From positions 1 to 64,000 of the forward strand of contig NZ_VIGP01000005.1 in assembly GCF_009299795.1 (NCBI RefSeq): a stretch of DNA of 64,000 bases, in the 5' to 3' direction. The position numbers and the translations under genes were made by a program. Below the pieces are notes generated by a model. It saw only the letters and a list, made by a program, of their open reading frames with translations. It made no database searches and was not told where the DNA came from. The DNA is from Brachybacterium subflavum. GTDB lineage: Bacteria > Actinomycetota > Actinomycetes > Actinomycetales > Dermabacteraceae. Shown piece by piece: positions 27,379 through 35,662 of the stretch. Positions within the stretch are counted from its first letter, which is position 1, and the number at the start of each line of letters is the position of its first letter.

Positions 27379-27403
27379 ACCCCCATTCTCCCCGGCCGCG
27401 CGT

Positions 27404-27949
27404 TCAGCTGCGCGCACCGGTGACCGCGAAGCGCGCCTCGAGCAGGCCGCCGTTCCTTCCGAACTCACGAAGCTCCAGGTCGAGCCGGCCGCCCATCAGG
27501 GGCTTCCCGCCGCCGAGCGTCACCGGGGCGACGGATACGAAGACCTCGTCGAGCATCCCGGCCTCGGCGAAGGAGAACGCGAGGTCTCCGCCGCCCACGA
27601 TCCACACGTCCTTGTCGCCGGCGGCCTCCTCGAGGCGCTCGCGGTGCTCGGCGGGAGGCCCGGAGACGCGGGTGATGCCCGCGAAGTCCTCGGGCAGCTC
27701 CCGGTGGGAGAAGACGAAGGTGGGCTGGTCGTAGACCCAGGCATCCGCGACGGTCTCGAGGTTCCCCACCACCCAGTCGTACGTCGAGCGCCCGGAGACC
27801 ACCGCCCCGACCTGCGCGGTGAAGTCGTCGTAGGGGAGGATGCTCTGCGCGGGGTCGGTGGGCTGGGAGAGCAGCCAGTCCAGGCTCTCGTGCTCGTCGG
27901 CGAGGTAGCCGTCGAGGCTCGTCGCGGTGAAATAGCGGAAGCGGGTCAT
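27404..27949 (-). CDS. Dihydrofolate reductase/RibD-like family protein
   Basis: 181-residue protein of the RibD C-terminal (DHFR-like) family. The strand [16 protein letters not shown] opens the fold, [13 protein letters not shown] and [18 protein letters not shown] are the NADPH-binding parts, and [14 protein letters not shown] is the usual C-terminal signature. These small stand-alone proteins reduce unknown substrates and are not true folate enzymes. GGAGGA precedes the ATG. It is upstream of tadA by 25 bp, so the two may be co-transcribed. Confidence 0.82.
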   Translation of the reverse strand: MTRFRYFTATSLDGYLADEHESLDWLLSQPTDPAQSILPYDDFTAQVGAVVSGRSTYDWVVGNLETVADAWVYDQPTFVFSHRELPEDFAGITRVSGPPAEHRERLEEAAGDKDVWIVGGGDLAFSFAEAGMLDEVFVSVAPVTLGGGKPLMGGRLDLELREFGRNGGLLEARFAVTGARS

Positions 27950-28067
27950 GGGTCCTCCTGCGTCCGGGGCGGTGCACCCGCGCCGATCGTCGCGTGCGGC
28001 TCCGAGGTATTGATCCCAGTATTCGCCCCTCCCCCGCGAACCGGGGCCCGCGTGCGGGGGCGTCGGG

Positions 28068-28073
28068 TAGATT
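28068..28073 (+). promoter_or_regulatory. -10 element for leaderless upp
   Basis: TAGATT ends 7 nt before ATG 28081; the gap lacks a ribosome site. Confidence 0.6.
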
Positions 28074-28080
28074 CGGCGCC

Positions 28081-28719
28081 ATGCGCGTGCTCGAACTCGA
28101 CCATCCCCTCGTCGCCCACAAGCTGACGGCGCTCCGCAAGGCCGAGACGCGGTCCTCGATGTTCCGCCTGCTGGCCGACGAGCTGGTGACCCTGCTGGCC
28201 TACGAGGCCACGCGCAACGTGGCGGTGGCCCCCGTCGAGATCCGGACCCCGGTGACGACGATGACCGGCACGCGCCTGACGGATCCCAAGCCGATGGTGG
28301 TCCCGATCCTGCGCGCGGGCCTGGGCATGCTCGACGGCATGACCCGCCTGCTGCCGACGGCCGAGGTCGGCTTCCTGGGCATGGTCCGCAACGACGAGAC
28401 CCTCGAGGTCACGACCTACGCGAACCGCCTGCCGGACGACCTCACCGACCGCCAGTGCTTCGTGCTGGACCCGATGCTCGCCACCGGCCACACGCTCATC
28501 GCCTCCGTGAACTACCTGCACGAGCGCGGCGCGAAGGACATCACCTGCGTGACCCTGCTGTGCGCCCCCGAGGGGCTGAAGACCCTCGACGAGCAGATCG
28601 ACCCGGCCATCGACCTCACCGTGGTCACCGCCGCCATCGACGAGAAGCTCAACGAGAAGGGCTACATCGTCCCCGGCCTCGGCGACGCGGGCGACCGCCT
28701 CTTCGGCGTCGTCGACTGA
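28081..28719 (+). CDS. upp: Uracil phosphoribosyltransferase
   Basis: 212-residue salvage enzyme converting uracil and PRPP to UMP. The PRPP loop is [17 protein letters not shown] and the uracil-binding end is [16 protein letters not shown]. Length fits the family (208-212). The start is set at ATG 28081 because it follows a TAGATT hexamer by 7 nt and the next residues ([19 protein letters not shown]) align with other Upp proteins; an upstream in-frame GTG/ATG extension is not needed. Confidence 0.95.
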   Translation: MRVLELDHPLVAHKLTALRKAETRSSMFRLLADELVTLLAYEATRNVAVAPVEIRTPVTTMTGTRLTDPKPMVVPILRAGLGMLDGMTRLLPTAEVGFLGMVRNDETLEVTTYANRLPDDLTDRQCFVLDPMLATGHTLIASVNYLHERGAKDITCVTLLCAPEGLKTLDEQIDPAIDLTVVTAAIDEKLNEKGYIVPGLGDAGDRLFGVVD

Positions 28720-28788
28720 GCGGACCCGTCGACGGACGACAGCTCTCGCCGGGTCTCACCTCGCGCGTCCCAGGATGCGAACACCTGC

Positions 28789-28818
28789 TTGAGAGCGGGC
28801 GCCGGCCTCGGGCATGAT
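28789..28818 (+). promoter_or_regulatory. Promoter of the Met/Cys-rich leader ORF
   Basis: TTGAGA (28789-28794) and CATGAT (28813-28818) are separated by 18 bp. The -10 ends 7 nt before the leader ATG, so the RNA should start at that ATG. This is one of the few promoters here with a recognisable -35. Confidence 0.6.
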
Positions 28819-28825
28819 GGCCGCT

Positions 28826-28933
28826 ATGTTCACGAACGCTCCGAGCCGAGAGGTCGCCACGACGGCGGCCCGCTCGATGATGCGTTCGATGATGATGTGC
28901 ATGTGCATGATGCACCGTCAGCCGAGCCTCTGA
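28826..28933 (+). CDS. Met/Cys-rich leader peptide (35 residues)
   Basis: A short frame from ATG 28826 to TGA 28933 encodes a peptide whose residues 18-29 are MMRSMMMCMCMM: eight Met and two Cys in twelve positions. It has its own promoter and a predicted leaderless start. The last codons and the stop lie in the left arm of a potential hairpin (28919-28925 with 28955-28961). The winged-helix gene begins 172 nt later on the same strand. This is the layout of a ribosome-mediated attenuator responding to Met or Cys charging. The peptide is presumably not functional itself. No experimental homologue is known to me. Confidence 0.6.
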   Translation: MFTNAPSREVATTAARSMMRSMMMCMCMMHRQPSL

Positions 28934-28961
28934 GCGCTCGAGAGTCCTCCGGGGTCGGCTG
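28919..28961 (+). promoter_or_regulatory. Hairpin overlapping the leader stop codon
   Basis: CAGCCGA (28919-28925) pairs with TCGGCTG (28955-28961); the left arm is within the last codons of the leader ORF. A ribosome paused at the Met/Cys run about 20-35 nt upstream would leave it free to fold, while a terminating ribosome would cover it. A second GC-rich hairpin follows at 28969-29003 (CCGGCCGG repeated around GAAG/CTTC). Confidence 0.45.
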
Positions 28962-29104
28962 ACAGGAGCCGGCCGGAAGGCGCGGGCTTCAGGTGCCGGC
29001 CGGGAGCACAACCCAGCGATCCGCGAACCTGACGCGTCGATCGGAACTGGGATCCCGGGTCCCCACCCGTTGCACCAGGCGTGCACGAACCCGGAGAACG
29101 CATC

Positions 29105-30001
29105 ATGAGCATCACCCTGAACAGTCCTGTCACCCAGACCCGCACCCCGCAGAGTGTCGCCGGCCAGAGCCCGGTCGCCCGCGTCGAGCGCCCCGCGCAC
29201 GATCGCGGCCCCCGCGCCCTGCGTCCCCAGCACGCCGGCCGTCCCGCCTTCCGGGCCCCCGGTGCCGCAGGGCAGTCCGCCGGATCGTCGGCGCTGGCCG
29301 CCGCGCCGGAGTCCGACCAGGTCACGCTGACCCTCACGGTCACGCTGCCGGCCGGCACGCCCGACGTCGAGGCAGCCCAGATCGCCGACGCGCTGCGCGC
29401 CAACGCCCGTCGCCTCACGGCCGGTCGCCGCGCCTCGGCGAGCGTGGGCGTGCGCTCCCCGCGCCCCTTCTCCCCCACCGGCGAGGCCGCGGAGACGAGC
29501 ACGACGAGCACCGCACCCACCCTGCGGGCGCTCCCGCCGCGCACCCAGGACGGCGAGGCCGCGCAGCCCGAGCGCACGCGCCGCACCGGCGTCGTCTCGC
29601 CGAACTCCCCGGCCCGCCGGGATGCCGAGGCGGCCCGCCAGCGCCTGCTGCGCGCCACCGCCGTGAGCCCGAACGCCGCTCCCGCCGCGAGCACGGACTG
29701 CTCGCTGGTGATCGACCTCTTCGGCCGCCGCGTGCGCATCGACGGCGAGGACGTGGACCTCACCTACAAGGAGTTCGAGCTGCTCGCGCACCTGGCGCGC
29801 GGCGCCCGCCGGATCATCGGCCGCGACGAGCTCATGGAGTCCGTGTGGGCCGACGCCTCGGCCGAGACCGGTGAGCGCACCGTCGACGTGCACGTGCGCC
29901 GCGTGCGCGCGAAGCTCGGCCGCTACCGCCGCCTGATCTCCACCGTGCGCGGTGCGGGCTACCGCCTGGACACCGGCAGCGACGTCGCGATCCTCGACTG
30001 A
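29105..30001 (+). CDS. Winged-helix (Trans_reg_C) DNA-binding protein
   Basis: 298-residue protein. Residues about 200-298 form an OmpR/PhoB-type winged helix (VDLTYKEFELLAHLARG, then RTVDVHVRRVRAKLGRY and STVRGAGYRL). No receiver domain is present; instead the first 200 residues are mostly low-complexity Ala/Pro/Arg/Ser sequence with one ordered-looking stretch near 75-115 (VTLTLTVTLPAGTPDVE). It may therefore be regulated by abundance or a ligand rather than phosphorylation. A ribosome site GGAGA precedes ATG 29105. A Met/Cys-rich leader ORF upstream suggests translation-coupled control. Confidence 0.82.
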   Translation: MSITLNSPVTQTRTPQSVAGQSPVARVERPAHDRGPRALRPQHAGRPAFRAPGAAGQSAGSSALAAAPESDQVTLTLTVTLPAGTPDVEAAQIADALRANARRLTAGRRASASVGVRSPRPFSPTGEAAETSTTSTAPTLRALPPRTQDGEAAQPERTRRTGVVSPNSPARRDAEAARQRLLRATAVSPNAAPAASTDCSLVIDLFGRRVRIDGEDVDLTYKEFELLAHLARGARRIIGRDELMESVWADASAETGERTVDVHVRRVRAKLGRYRRLISTVRGAGYRLDTGSDVAILD

Positions 30002-30037
30002 CCGCGCCGCTCCCACCGAACCCCCACCCCGAGGACC

Positions 30038-30073
30038 ACCGACCCGGACGGGCAGCCGCTCGTCCGGGTCGGT
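30038..30073 (+). terminator. Terminator after the winged-helix gene
   Basis: A perfect 13-bp stem (ACCGACCCGGACG with its complement at 30061-30073) closes a 10-nt loop 37 bp after the stop codon, followed by a short mixed tail with TTCT. Confidence 0.8.
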
Positions 30074-30519
30074 GCATTCTGCGCGGGATGCGCATTCCGC
30101 GCGGGATGCACGTCGTCGGCGCGGATCCGAGAAGAGCGAACGGCCCGGAGCTCACATCGACGCACTGTCGGGGCTCACGGGCCGTTCGCGATGCCAGCCG
30201 TCCCTCAATGGTGGTGGGTGCGGACGACCAGGCAACACGGGTCCACCGATATCGGGGGGAACGTCGGAGGACCCGATCGTCGCCTCCCGCGAGGGGGATC
30301 GAGGAGGCGACGTCCGGGACGATGCTACGGCTCGTCGAGCGAGAATGTAAACGCGAACATGCAATGCTTTGCAGGCCTTTGCGCGGCCATGACCAAGTCG
30401 GGGTCGCCGTTGTCTCCGGCACGTGTGCACCGGTCAGGCGATGGGCGTCTCGTAGAGTGGAGCACGGCCCCGCACGCACCGCGGGTGTGTCCACCACCGC
30501 AGTGAGGGAGAGCCCATCC
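30074..30519. other. Long intergenic region with a second large hairpin and an A/T-rich patch
   Basis: No gene is supported here. GCGAACGGCCCG (30136-30147) pairs perfectly with 30178-30189; the 30-nt interior can extend the stem (GAGC/GCTC, CGAC/GTCG), so a structured RNA or a terminator is possible. An A/T-richer stretch around 30340-30382 (ATGTAAACGCGAACAT) looks operator-like, with ATGT and ACAT ends in inverted orientation. TAGAGT at 30453-30458 is a plausible -10 for the ParA-like gene, leaving a roughly 55-nt leader. Confidence 0.45.
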
Positions 30520-32274
30520 ATGATCGCGCAGGCGCGCATCGACTCCGACCGGTCCGCGACCGTCCACCTGGCCGATGAGGAGATCGGGATCCACGGCGAG
30601 CACATCTCCGAGGTGCGGGCGAACGTCAAGAGCGTGTTCATCGACGCCGCCCGTCGCGCCGGCCGCGACCTCGACGTCGTGATCGCCGAGCCCGACGCCA
30701 CGCTTCATCTGCGCGTGGAGCCCTCGGGTCGCATCAGCACCCGCGAGGCCGACGACCGGCCGCTCTTCGGCCCGTCCGCAGGCCGCGCCGACCACGGGGC
30801 GGGCTCCCCCTCCGCGTCCTCCTCCCCCGCTCACTCGTACTCGGCGAGCTCGTTCGACGTGGCCTCGTTCGGACAGGGCTCGTTCGATCCCGACGGGGAC
30901 GTCGCGGCGACCGCCGTGCACCCCGCAGTCCCCGAGGGCGGCACGGCGGACAGTCCCTCCTGGATCCCGCCGTCGCTGCTCGGCGAGGAGGCCCACGAGG
31001 CGCAGGACGAGCAGGGTCCACGGGACGAGCAGGGATCCCACGGCTCCCAGGGGCCCAACGGCTCCCAGGGGTCCCAGGACGGGCGCGCCGCCGCATCCGG
31101 AGCGCAGACCGGTGCGGCGAGCGCGTCGGGCGTCGGCTCCACGGCGGCGATCGCGCCGAGCACCTCCGCCGCATCGCCCGCGCCGGCCCCCGCCTCTCCG
31201 GCGGCTTCGCCCGCCGAGCCCGGTGACCAGGCGGGCCGTTCGGCGCGCCCCGGCCATGGCCGCCGCGCCGCCGCGATGGCGCCGCAGGTGGCGGACGCGC
31301 CGCAGGTGGCGGATGCGCCGCCTTCGGGCGAGCCCCGTCGGCCCACCCTCCAGGACCTCCAGTCCGCCGGCTTTCAGCCGTCGCCCGCCCCGGCGACCCG
31401 CGGCTGGCAGGGCACCCTCACGCGCCTGACCGGCGGGCGGATCTCCCCGCGCCCCGGCCGCGCCGAGCGCGAGGAGCGCGCCCAGCTGCAGCGCATCTCC
31501 CGCACCCTCGACGGCCCGAAGAACATCGCGGTGGTGAACCTCAAGGGCGGTGCCCACAAGACCACCGCCTCGCTCATGATCGCCGCGACGCTGGGCATGG
31601 CCCGCGGCGGCGGCGTGCTGGCCTGGGACAACAACGAGACGCGGGGGACCCTGGGCTGGCGCGGCGCGCCTGCCGAGCACCACCGCACCGCCATCGACCT
31701 GCTGCGCGACCTCGACCAGCTGCGCACCGAGCAGGCCACCGTCTCCGACCTCGACCGCTACGTGCGCCGGCAGGAGGCCACCCGCTTCGACATCCTCGCC
31801 TCCGACGAGGACCCGGGCTCGGCGGCCCTCATCGACGACGCCGCGTTCCGCGAGCTCGACGAGACCCTCTCGCGGTTCTACCGCCTCAAGGTCATCGACA
31901 CCGGCAACAACGTGCGCGCCTCGAACTGGCTGGCCGGCGTGCAGTCGGCCGATCAGCTGGTGATCATCTCGACCCTGCGCGAGGACACCTTCAACGCCGC
32001 CGCCTGGATGATCGACGAGCTGCGCGCGACGGGCCTCGCCCAGCAGGTCGACCACGCGGTGACGATCCTGTCGCACTCCTCGGACAAGAAGAAGATGGAC
32101 CCCTCGCTGCGCAGCCAGCTGCACAAGCACTTCGGGGCGCACACCCGCGCGATCGTCGAGGTCCCCTTCGAGGAGCAGTTCGTGGACGGATCGCCGCTGG
32201 ACTTCTCCCGGATCCACCCGGAGACGCGGGCCGCGTGGCTGCGGGCGACCGCCGAGATCGTCGACGGCCTGTGA
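30520..32274 (+). CDS. ParA/MinD-like P-loop ATPase with long disordered linker
   Basis: 584-residue cytosolic protein. A conserved-looking head of about 85 residues (IDSDRSATVHLADEEIGIHG onward) is followed by about 220 residues of Ser/Pro/Ala/Gln-rich linker with short repeats (DEQG, GSQG, APQVAD). The ATPase starts near 330 with a deviant Walker A KGGAHKTT (residues 342-349), where the usual second lysine order KGGVGKTT is altered to AHK. IDTGNNVRASNW fills the Walker B region. Relatives act in chromosome or protein-machine positioning; no ParB partner or ESX gene is adjacent. GAGGGAG precedes the ATG. Function is unassigned. Confidence 0.75.
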   Translation: MIAQARIDSDRSATVHLADEEIGIHGEHISEVRANVKSVFIDAARRAGRDLDVVIAEPDATLHLRVEPSGRISTREADDRPLFGPSAGRADHGAGSPSASSSPAHSYSASSFDVASFGQGSFDPDGDVAATAVHPAVPEGGTADSPSWIPPSLLGEEAHEAQDEQGPRDEQGSHGSQGPNGSQGSQDGRAAASGAQTGAASASGVGSTAAIAPSTSAASPAPAPASPAASPAEPGDQAGRSARPGHGRRAAAMAPQVADAPQVADAPPSGEPRRPTLQDLQSAGFQPSPAPATRGWQGTLTRLTGGRISPRPGRAEREERAQLQRISRTLDGPKNIAVVNLKGGAHKTTASLMIAATLGMARGGGVLAWDNNETRGTLGWRGAPAEHHRTAIDLLRDLDQLRTEQATVSDLDRYVRRQEATRFDILASDEDPGSAALIDDAAFRELDETLSRFYRLKVIDTGNNVRASNWLAGVQSADQLVIISTLREDTFNAAAWMIDELRATGLAQQVDHAVTILSHSSDKKKMDPSLRSQLHKHFGAHTRAIVEVPFEEQFVDGSPLDFSRIHPETRAAWLRATAEIVDGL

Positions 32275-32349
32275 GGACGGGGCCGACCCGCTCGCTCCTC
32301 CCCACCGGGCTCCCGTCCACCGTGCGCCCCGGACGTCTGAGGATGCGCG

Positions 32350-32355
32350 TAGGTT
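32350..32355 (+). promoter_or_regulatory. -10 element for the leaderless SNF2 helicase operon
   Basis: TAGGTT ends 7 nt before ATG 32363; no ribosome site intervenes. Confidence 0.6.
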
Positions 32356-32362
32356 CGCCCTC

Positions 32363-35300
32363 ATGCCGCTGAACCGCTTGCACCTGGTCGTCGACGACGA
32401 TCTGGGCCCCGCGCTGTGGGTGCGGGTGCAGGCGGAGGGCGGCGGCTCCCGCCCTGCTGCGGACCTCTCCGGTCTGCTCGCCGAGGCGCCGAACGGCCTC
32501 GCCGACGCCCTGTCCCGAGCGCTCGGTCGGCACGAGGGCACGCTGCGCCATCGCGTGCGCGTGCGCGGCCGCACGAGCGAGCACCGCGTCCCCGCCCTGC
32601 CGCTCGACGGGCAGGCGCTGCTGGACGTGGTCGGCGCGATCGGCGGCCTCGTGGCCGCGCGCACGGGCGCGGGCACGGAACCCGCAGGGCCGACGGAGCC
32701 CACAGGGGCCTCTGACACCGTGAGCGAGGTGGCCGCCGTGATCGGGCCGCTAGTGGAGGCCGGCACCTCCCTGCGGCTGTCCGACCAGGTCATCGCCATG
32801 CCGGACCTGCTCACGGCCGTGGTGCTGGACCGGCACGCCGAACGCCTCGTCGCCGCCCGCCACCTGCGGGTGCGGGTCCTCGAGCGCTTCGGCCGCCCCT
32901 GGGCGCGCTGGTCCGCCCTCGAGGACGATGCCCAGCCGCTGCTGCACTCCCTCGTCGATGCCCGCGCGCGCGAGGCCTTCGCCCGGCACGTCGCCTCCCG
33001 TCGCCGCGCGGAGACGGAGACGCCGGAGGGCGCCGCCGCGAAGGATCCGACGGCGCTCATCTCCTCGCTGTCCGCACCCTCCGCCGATGCCCCCGTGCGG
33101 GCCGACGTCCCGACCCAGCGGCGCATGCAGGCGGCGCTCGACGCGTTCGTCGACTCCGGCCGCGCCCGCGTGCACCTCTCCTCGACCGGCTCGGAGCTCG
33201 TGGTGCGCCTGCACGAGCCGCCGCTGGGCACCGCGTGGCCCCTGCAGACCTGCCTGCGCGACGCCGACGGGACGGTGCGGCCCGTCGCGGACCTGCGCGC
33301 CGTGGGCGACGTGGGCGTCGAAGGGGCCGCGGAGGCGTCGGCCGAGGTCATGCGCCTCGCACCGACGGTGCGCGGGGCCGCCGTCGACGACACCGGCGTG
33401 GACTGGCTGCTCACCACCGCCCAGGCCTCCGCCTTCCTCGCCCATGACACCGGCGCACTCGAGGCCGCGGGCGTCACCGTGATGCTCCCGCGCGAGTGGA
33501 CGAAGCAGAAGACCCGCCTGCAGGCCGTGGTCGGCGAGGAGGAGGCCGAGCAGGAGAAGACGGGCAGCGGCGTGGGCATGCAGGCCATGGCTCGGTTCGA
33601 CTGGAAGATCTCCGTCGGGGACGTGGAACTCACCGAGGACGAGATCGCGGAGATCCGCGCCGCCCAGGCCGAGCTCGTGCAGCTGCGCGGCCAGTGGGTG
33701 CGCCTGGACTCCACGACGCTGCGCGCCGCCGAGCGGTTCCTCGACGCGTTCACGGCGAAGAGGCGCGGGCAGGGCGATGGTGAGGGCGGGCTCGGAGGCG
33801 GGGGTGCCGTCGACGGCGCGCGTCGGGCGCCGTCCCGTCGGCCCGACGCACCTCGCGATGCCGGGCGTCCCGAGCCGATCGCGGCGAGCGCCGGCAGCAT
33901 GCACTGGGGCGAGATGTTCACGCTGCTGGGCAGCGCCCAGGCCGAGGGCCTGCAGGTCCGCCTGCAGGCGGAGGATGCCGCGCCCGTGCCGCCTCAGGCC
34001 GGCGCGCCGGCGCGCGGACGCTCCAACGGTCTGCGCAACCTCGTGCCCGGCGGACCCGGGCCGCTCCCTCTTCCGCAGCCCGAGCGTCTGGACGCCTCGC
34101 TGCGCGGCTACCAGCTCGAGGGGCTGAACTGGATGTGGGCGCTGCACGAGCTGGGACTCGGCGGGATCCTGGCCGATGACATGGGGCTCGGCAAGACGAT
34201 GCAGGTCCTCGCGCTGCTCTGCCGCGAGCGGGAGGCGGACCCCGCCGCGGTCGCCCCCGAGGTGCGGCCCGCGCGGGTGCGTCCGCGCCCCGGGGCTCGC
34301 TCGCGCAGCGCGGGCGCGGGCCCCGCGCCCGGCCCCACGCTGCTGGTCTGCCCGATGTCCGTCGTCGGCTCCTGGCAGCGCGAGGCCGCGCGCTTCGCCC
34401 CGGACCTCGCGGTGCACGTCCACCACGGCGGCGATCGCATCCGCGACGCCTCCTTCGCCGAGGGCGCGGCAGACGTCGACCTCGTGATCACCACCTACTC
34501 CCTGCTGGACCGGGACCTCGAGGTGCTCTCCCAGGTGCGCTGGCACCGCCTCGTGCTGGATGAGGCCCAGCACGTGAAGAACGCCGGCACGGCCGTGGCG
34601 AAGGCGGCGCGGGCACTGCGGGCCCCGCACCGTCTGGCGCTCACTGGCACGCCGGTCGAGAACCGGCTGAGCGACCTCCATGCCCTCATGGAGACCGTGA
34701 ATCCCGGTCTGCTGGGCAGCGCCTCCTCGTTCCAGGAGCATCTCGCGGGCCCGATCGAGAAGGACGGCGACGACTCGGCGCTCGAGCGCCTGCGTGCCCT
34801 GACCACCCCGTTCGTGCTGCGACGCGTGAAGACGGATCCGAGCATCATCTCCGACCTGCCCGCGAAGATCGACATGGTGCGCACCGTGAACCTCACCCCC
34901 GAGCAGGCGGGCCTGTACGAGGCGCTCGTCGGCGAGCTCATGGCCCAGATCGACGGCGCCGACCAGAACCAGCGCCGCACGCTCGTCGTCTCCACGCTCA
35001 CCAAGCTCAAGCAGGTCTGCAACCACCCCGCCCACTACCTCGGCGACGGCTCCGCGATCCTTCGCGACGGGCAGCACCGCTCCGGCAAGCTCGAGTACGT
35101 CGACGACCTGCTCGGATCCGCCTTCGCCGACGGCGAGAAGGTGCTGCTGTTCACCCAGTTCACGACCTTCGGGCACATGCTGATCCCCTACTGGCGCGAG
35201 CGGTTCGGCCGCGAGGTCCCCTTCCTGCACGGCGGGGTGAAGAAGGCCGACCGGGACGACATGGTCGCACATTTCCAGTCCACGCCCGGCGAACCCGGGG

Positions 35301-35662
35301 CGATGCTGCTGAGCCTGCGCGCGGGCGGCACGGGACTCACCCTCACCGCCGCCAACCACGTCGTCCACCTGGACCGCTGGTGGAACCCCGCCGTGGAGAA
35401 CCAGGCCACCGACCGCGCCTTCCGCATCGGCCAGACCAAGGACGTGCAGGTGCGCAAGCTCGTGGCCGCGGGCACCGTCGAGGAGCGCATCGACAACGTG
35501 CTCGCCGAGAAGCAGGAGCTCGCGGACCTCACCATCACGCCCGTCGAGAACGCGCTGGTGAACATGGACGCGGCGCAGCTGTGGGGCATGCTCGCGCTGT
35601 CCGACGGGGACGCGCCGGACGAGCGGGCACCGGACGCTCGGGCGGAGGGAGGCGGACGATGA
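32363..35662 (+). CDS. SNF2-family DNA-dependent ATPase/helicase
   Basis: 1099-residue protein. Residues about 1-580 form an accessory N-terminal region common to bacterial SNF2 proteins (helicase-associated part ending near ALNWM-type YQLEGLNWMWAL). Motif I is DDMGLGKTMQ near residue 605, motif II is DEAQH near 733 (DEAQ in place of DEAH), motif III LTGTPVENRLSDL, and motif VI ATDRAFRIGQTKDVQVRKL near 1015. These proteins translocate on duplex DNA; their bacterial role is unclear (RapA-like RNA polymerase recycling, repair, or defence). Its stop overlaps the start of a SWIM zinc-finger gene by four bases, and the two very likely work together. Confidence 0.9.
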   Translation: MPLNRLHLVVDDDLGPALWVRVQAEGGGSRPAADLSGLLAEAPNGLADALSRALGRHEGTLRHRVRVRGRTSEHRVPALPLDGQALLDVVGAIGGLVAARTGAGTEPAGPTEPTGASDTVSEVAAVIGPLVEAGTSLRLSDQVIAMPDLLTAVVLDRHAERLVAARHLRVRVLERFGRPWARWSALEDDAQPLLHSLVDARAREAFARHVASRRRAETETPEGAAAKDPTALISSLSAPSADAPVRADVPTQRRMQAALDAFVDSGRARVHLSSTGSELVVRLHEPPLGTAWPLQTCLRDADGTVRPVADLRAVGDVGVEGAAEASAEVMRLAPTVRGAAVDDTGVDWLLTTAQASAFLAHDTGALEAAGVTVMLPREWTKQKTRLQAVVGEEEAEQEKTGSGVGMQAMARFDWKISVGDVELTEDEIAEIRAAQAELVQLRGQWVRLDSTTLRAAERFLDAFTAKRRGQGDGEGGLGGGGAVDGARRAPSRRPDAPRDAGRPEPIAASAGSMHWGEMFTLLGSAQAEGLQVRLQAEDAAPVPPQAGAPARGRSNGLRNLVPGGPGPLPLPQPERLDASLRGYQLEGLNWMWALHELGLGGILADDMGLGKTMQVLALLCREREADPAAVAPEVRPARVRPRPGARSRSAGAGPAPGPTLLVCPMSVVGSWQREAARFAPDLAVHVHHGGDRIRDASFAEGAADVDLVITTYSLLDRDLEVLSQVRWHRLVLDEAQHVKNAGTAVAKAARALRAPHRLALTGTPVENRLSDLHALMETVNPGLLGSASSFQEHLAGPIEKDGDDSALERLRALTTPFVLRRVKTDPSIISDLPAKIDMVRTVNLTPEQAGLYEALVGELMAQIDGADQNQRRTLVVSTLTKLKQVCNHPAHYLGDGSAILRDGQHRSGKLEYVDDLLGSAFADGEKVLLFTQFTTFGHMLIPYWRERFGREVPFLHGGVKKADRDDMVAHFQSTPGEPGAMLLSLRAGGTGLTLTAANHVVHLDRWWNPAVENQATDRAFRIGQTKDVQVRKLVAAGTVEERIDNVLAEKQELADLTITPVENALVNMDAAQLWGMLALSDGDAPDERAPDARAEGGGR

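Noticed and set aside
30325-33921. 1198-codon antisense frame across the ParA-like and helicase genes
   Set aside because: No motifs or ribosome site; both opposing genes have clear domains.
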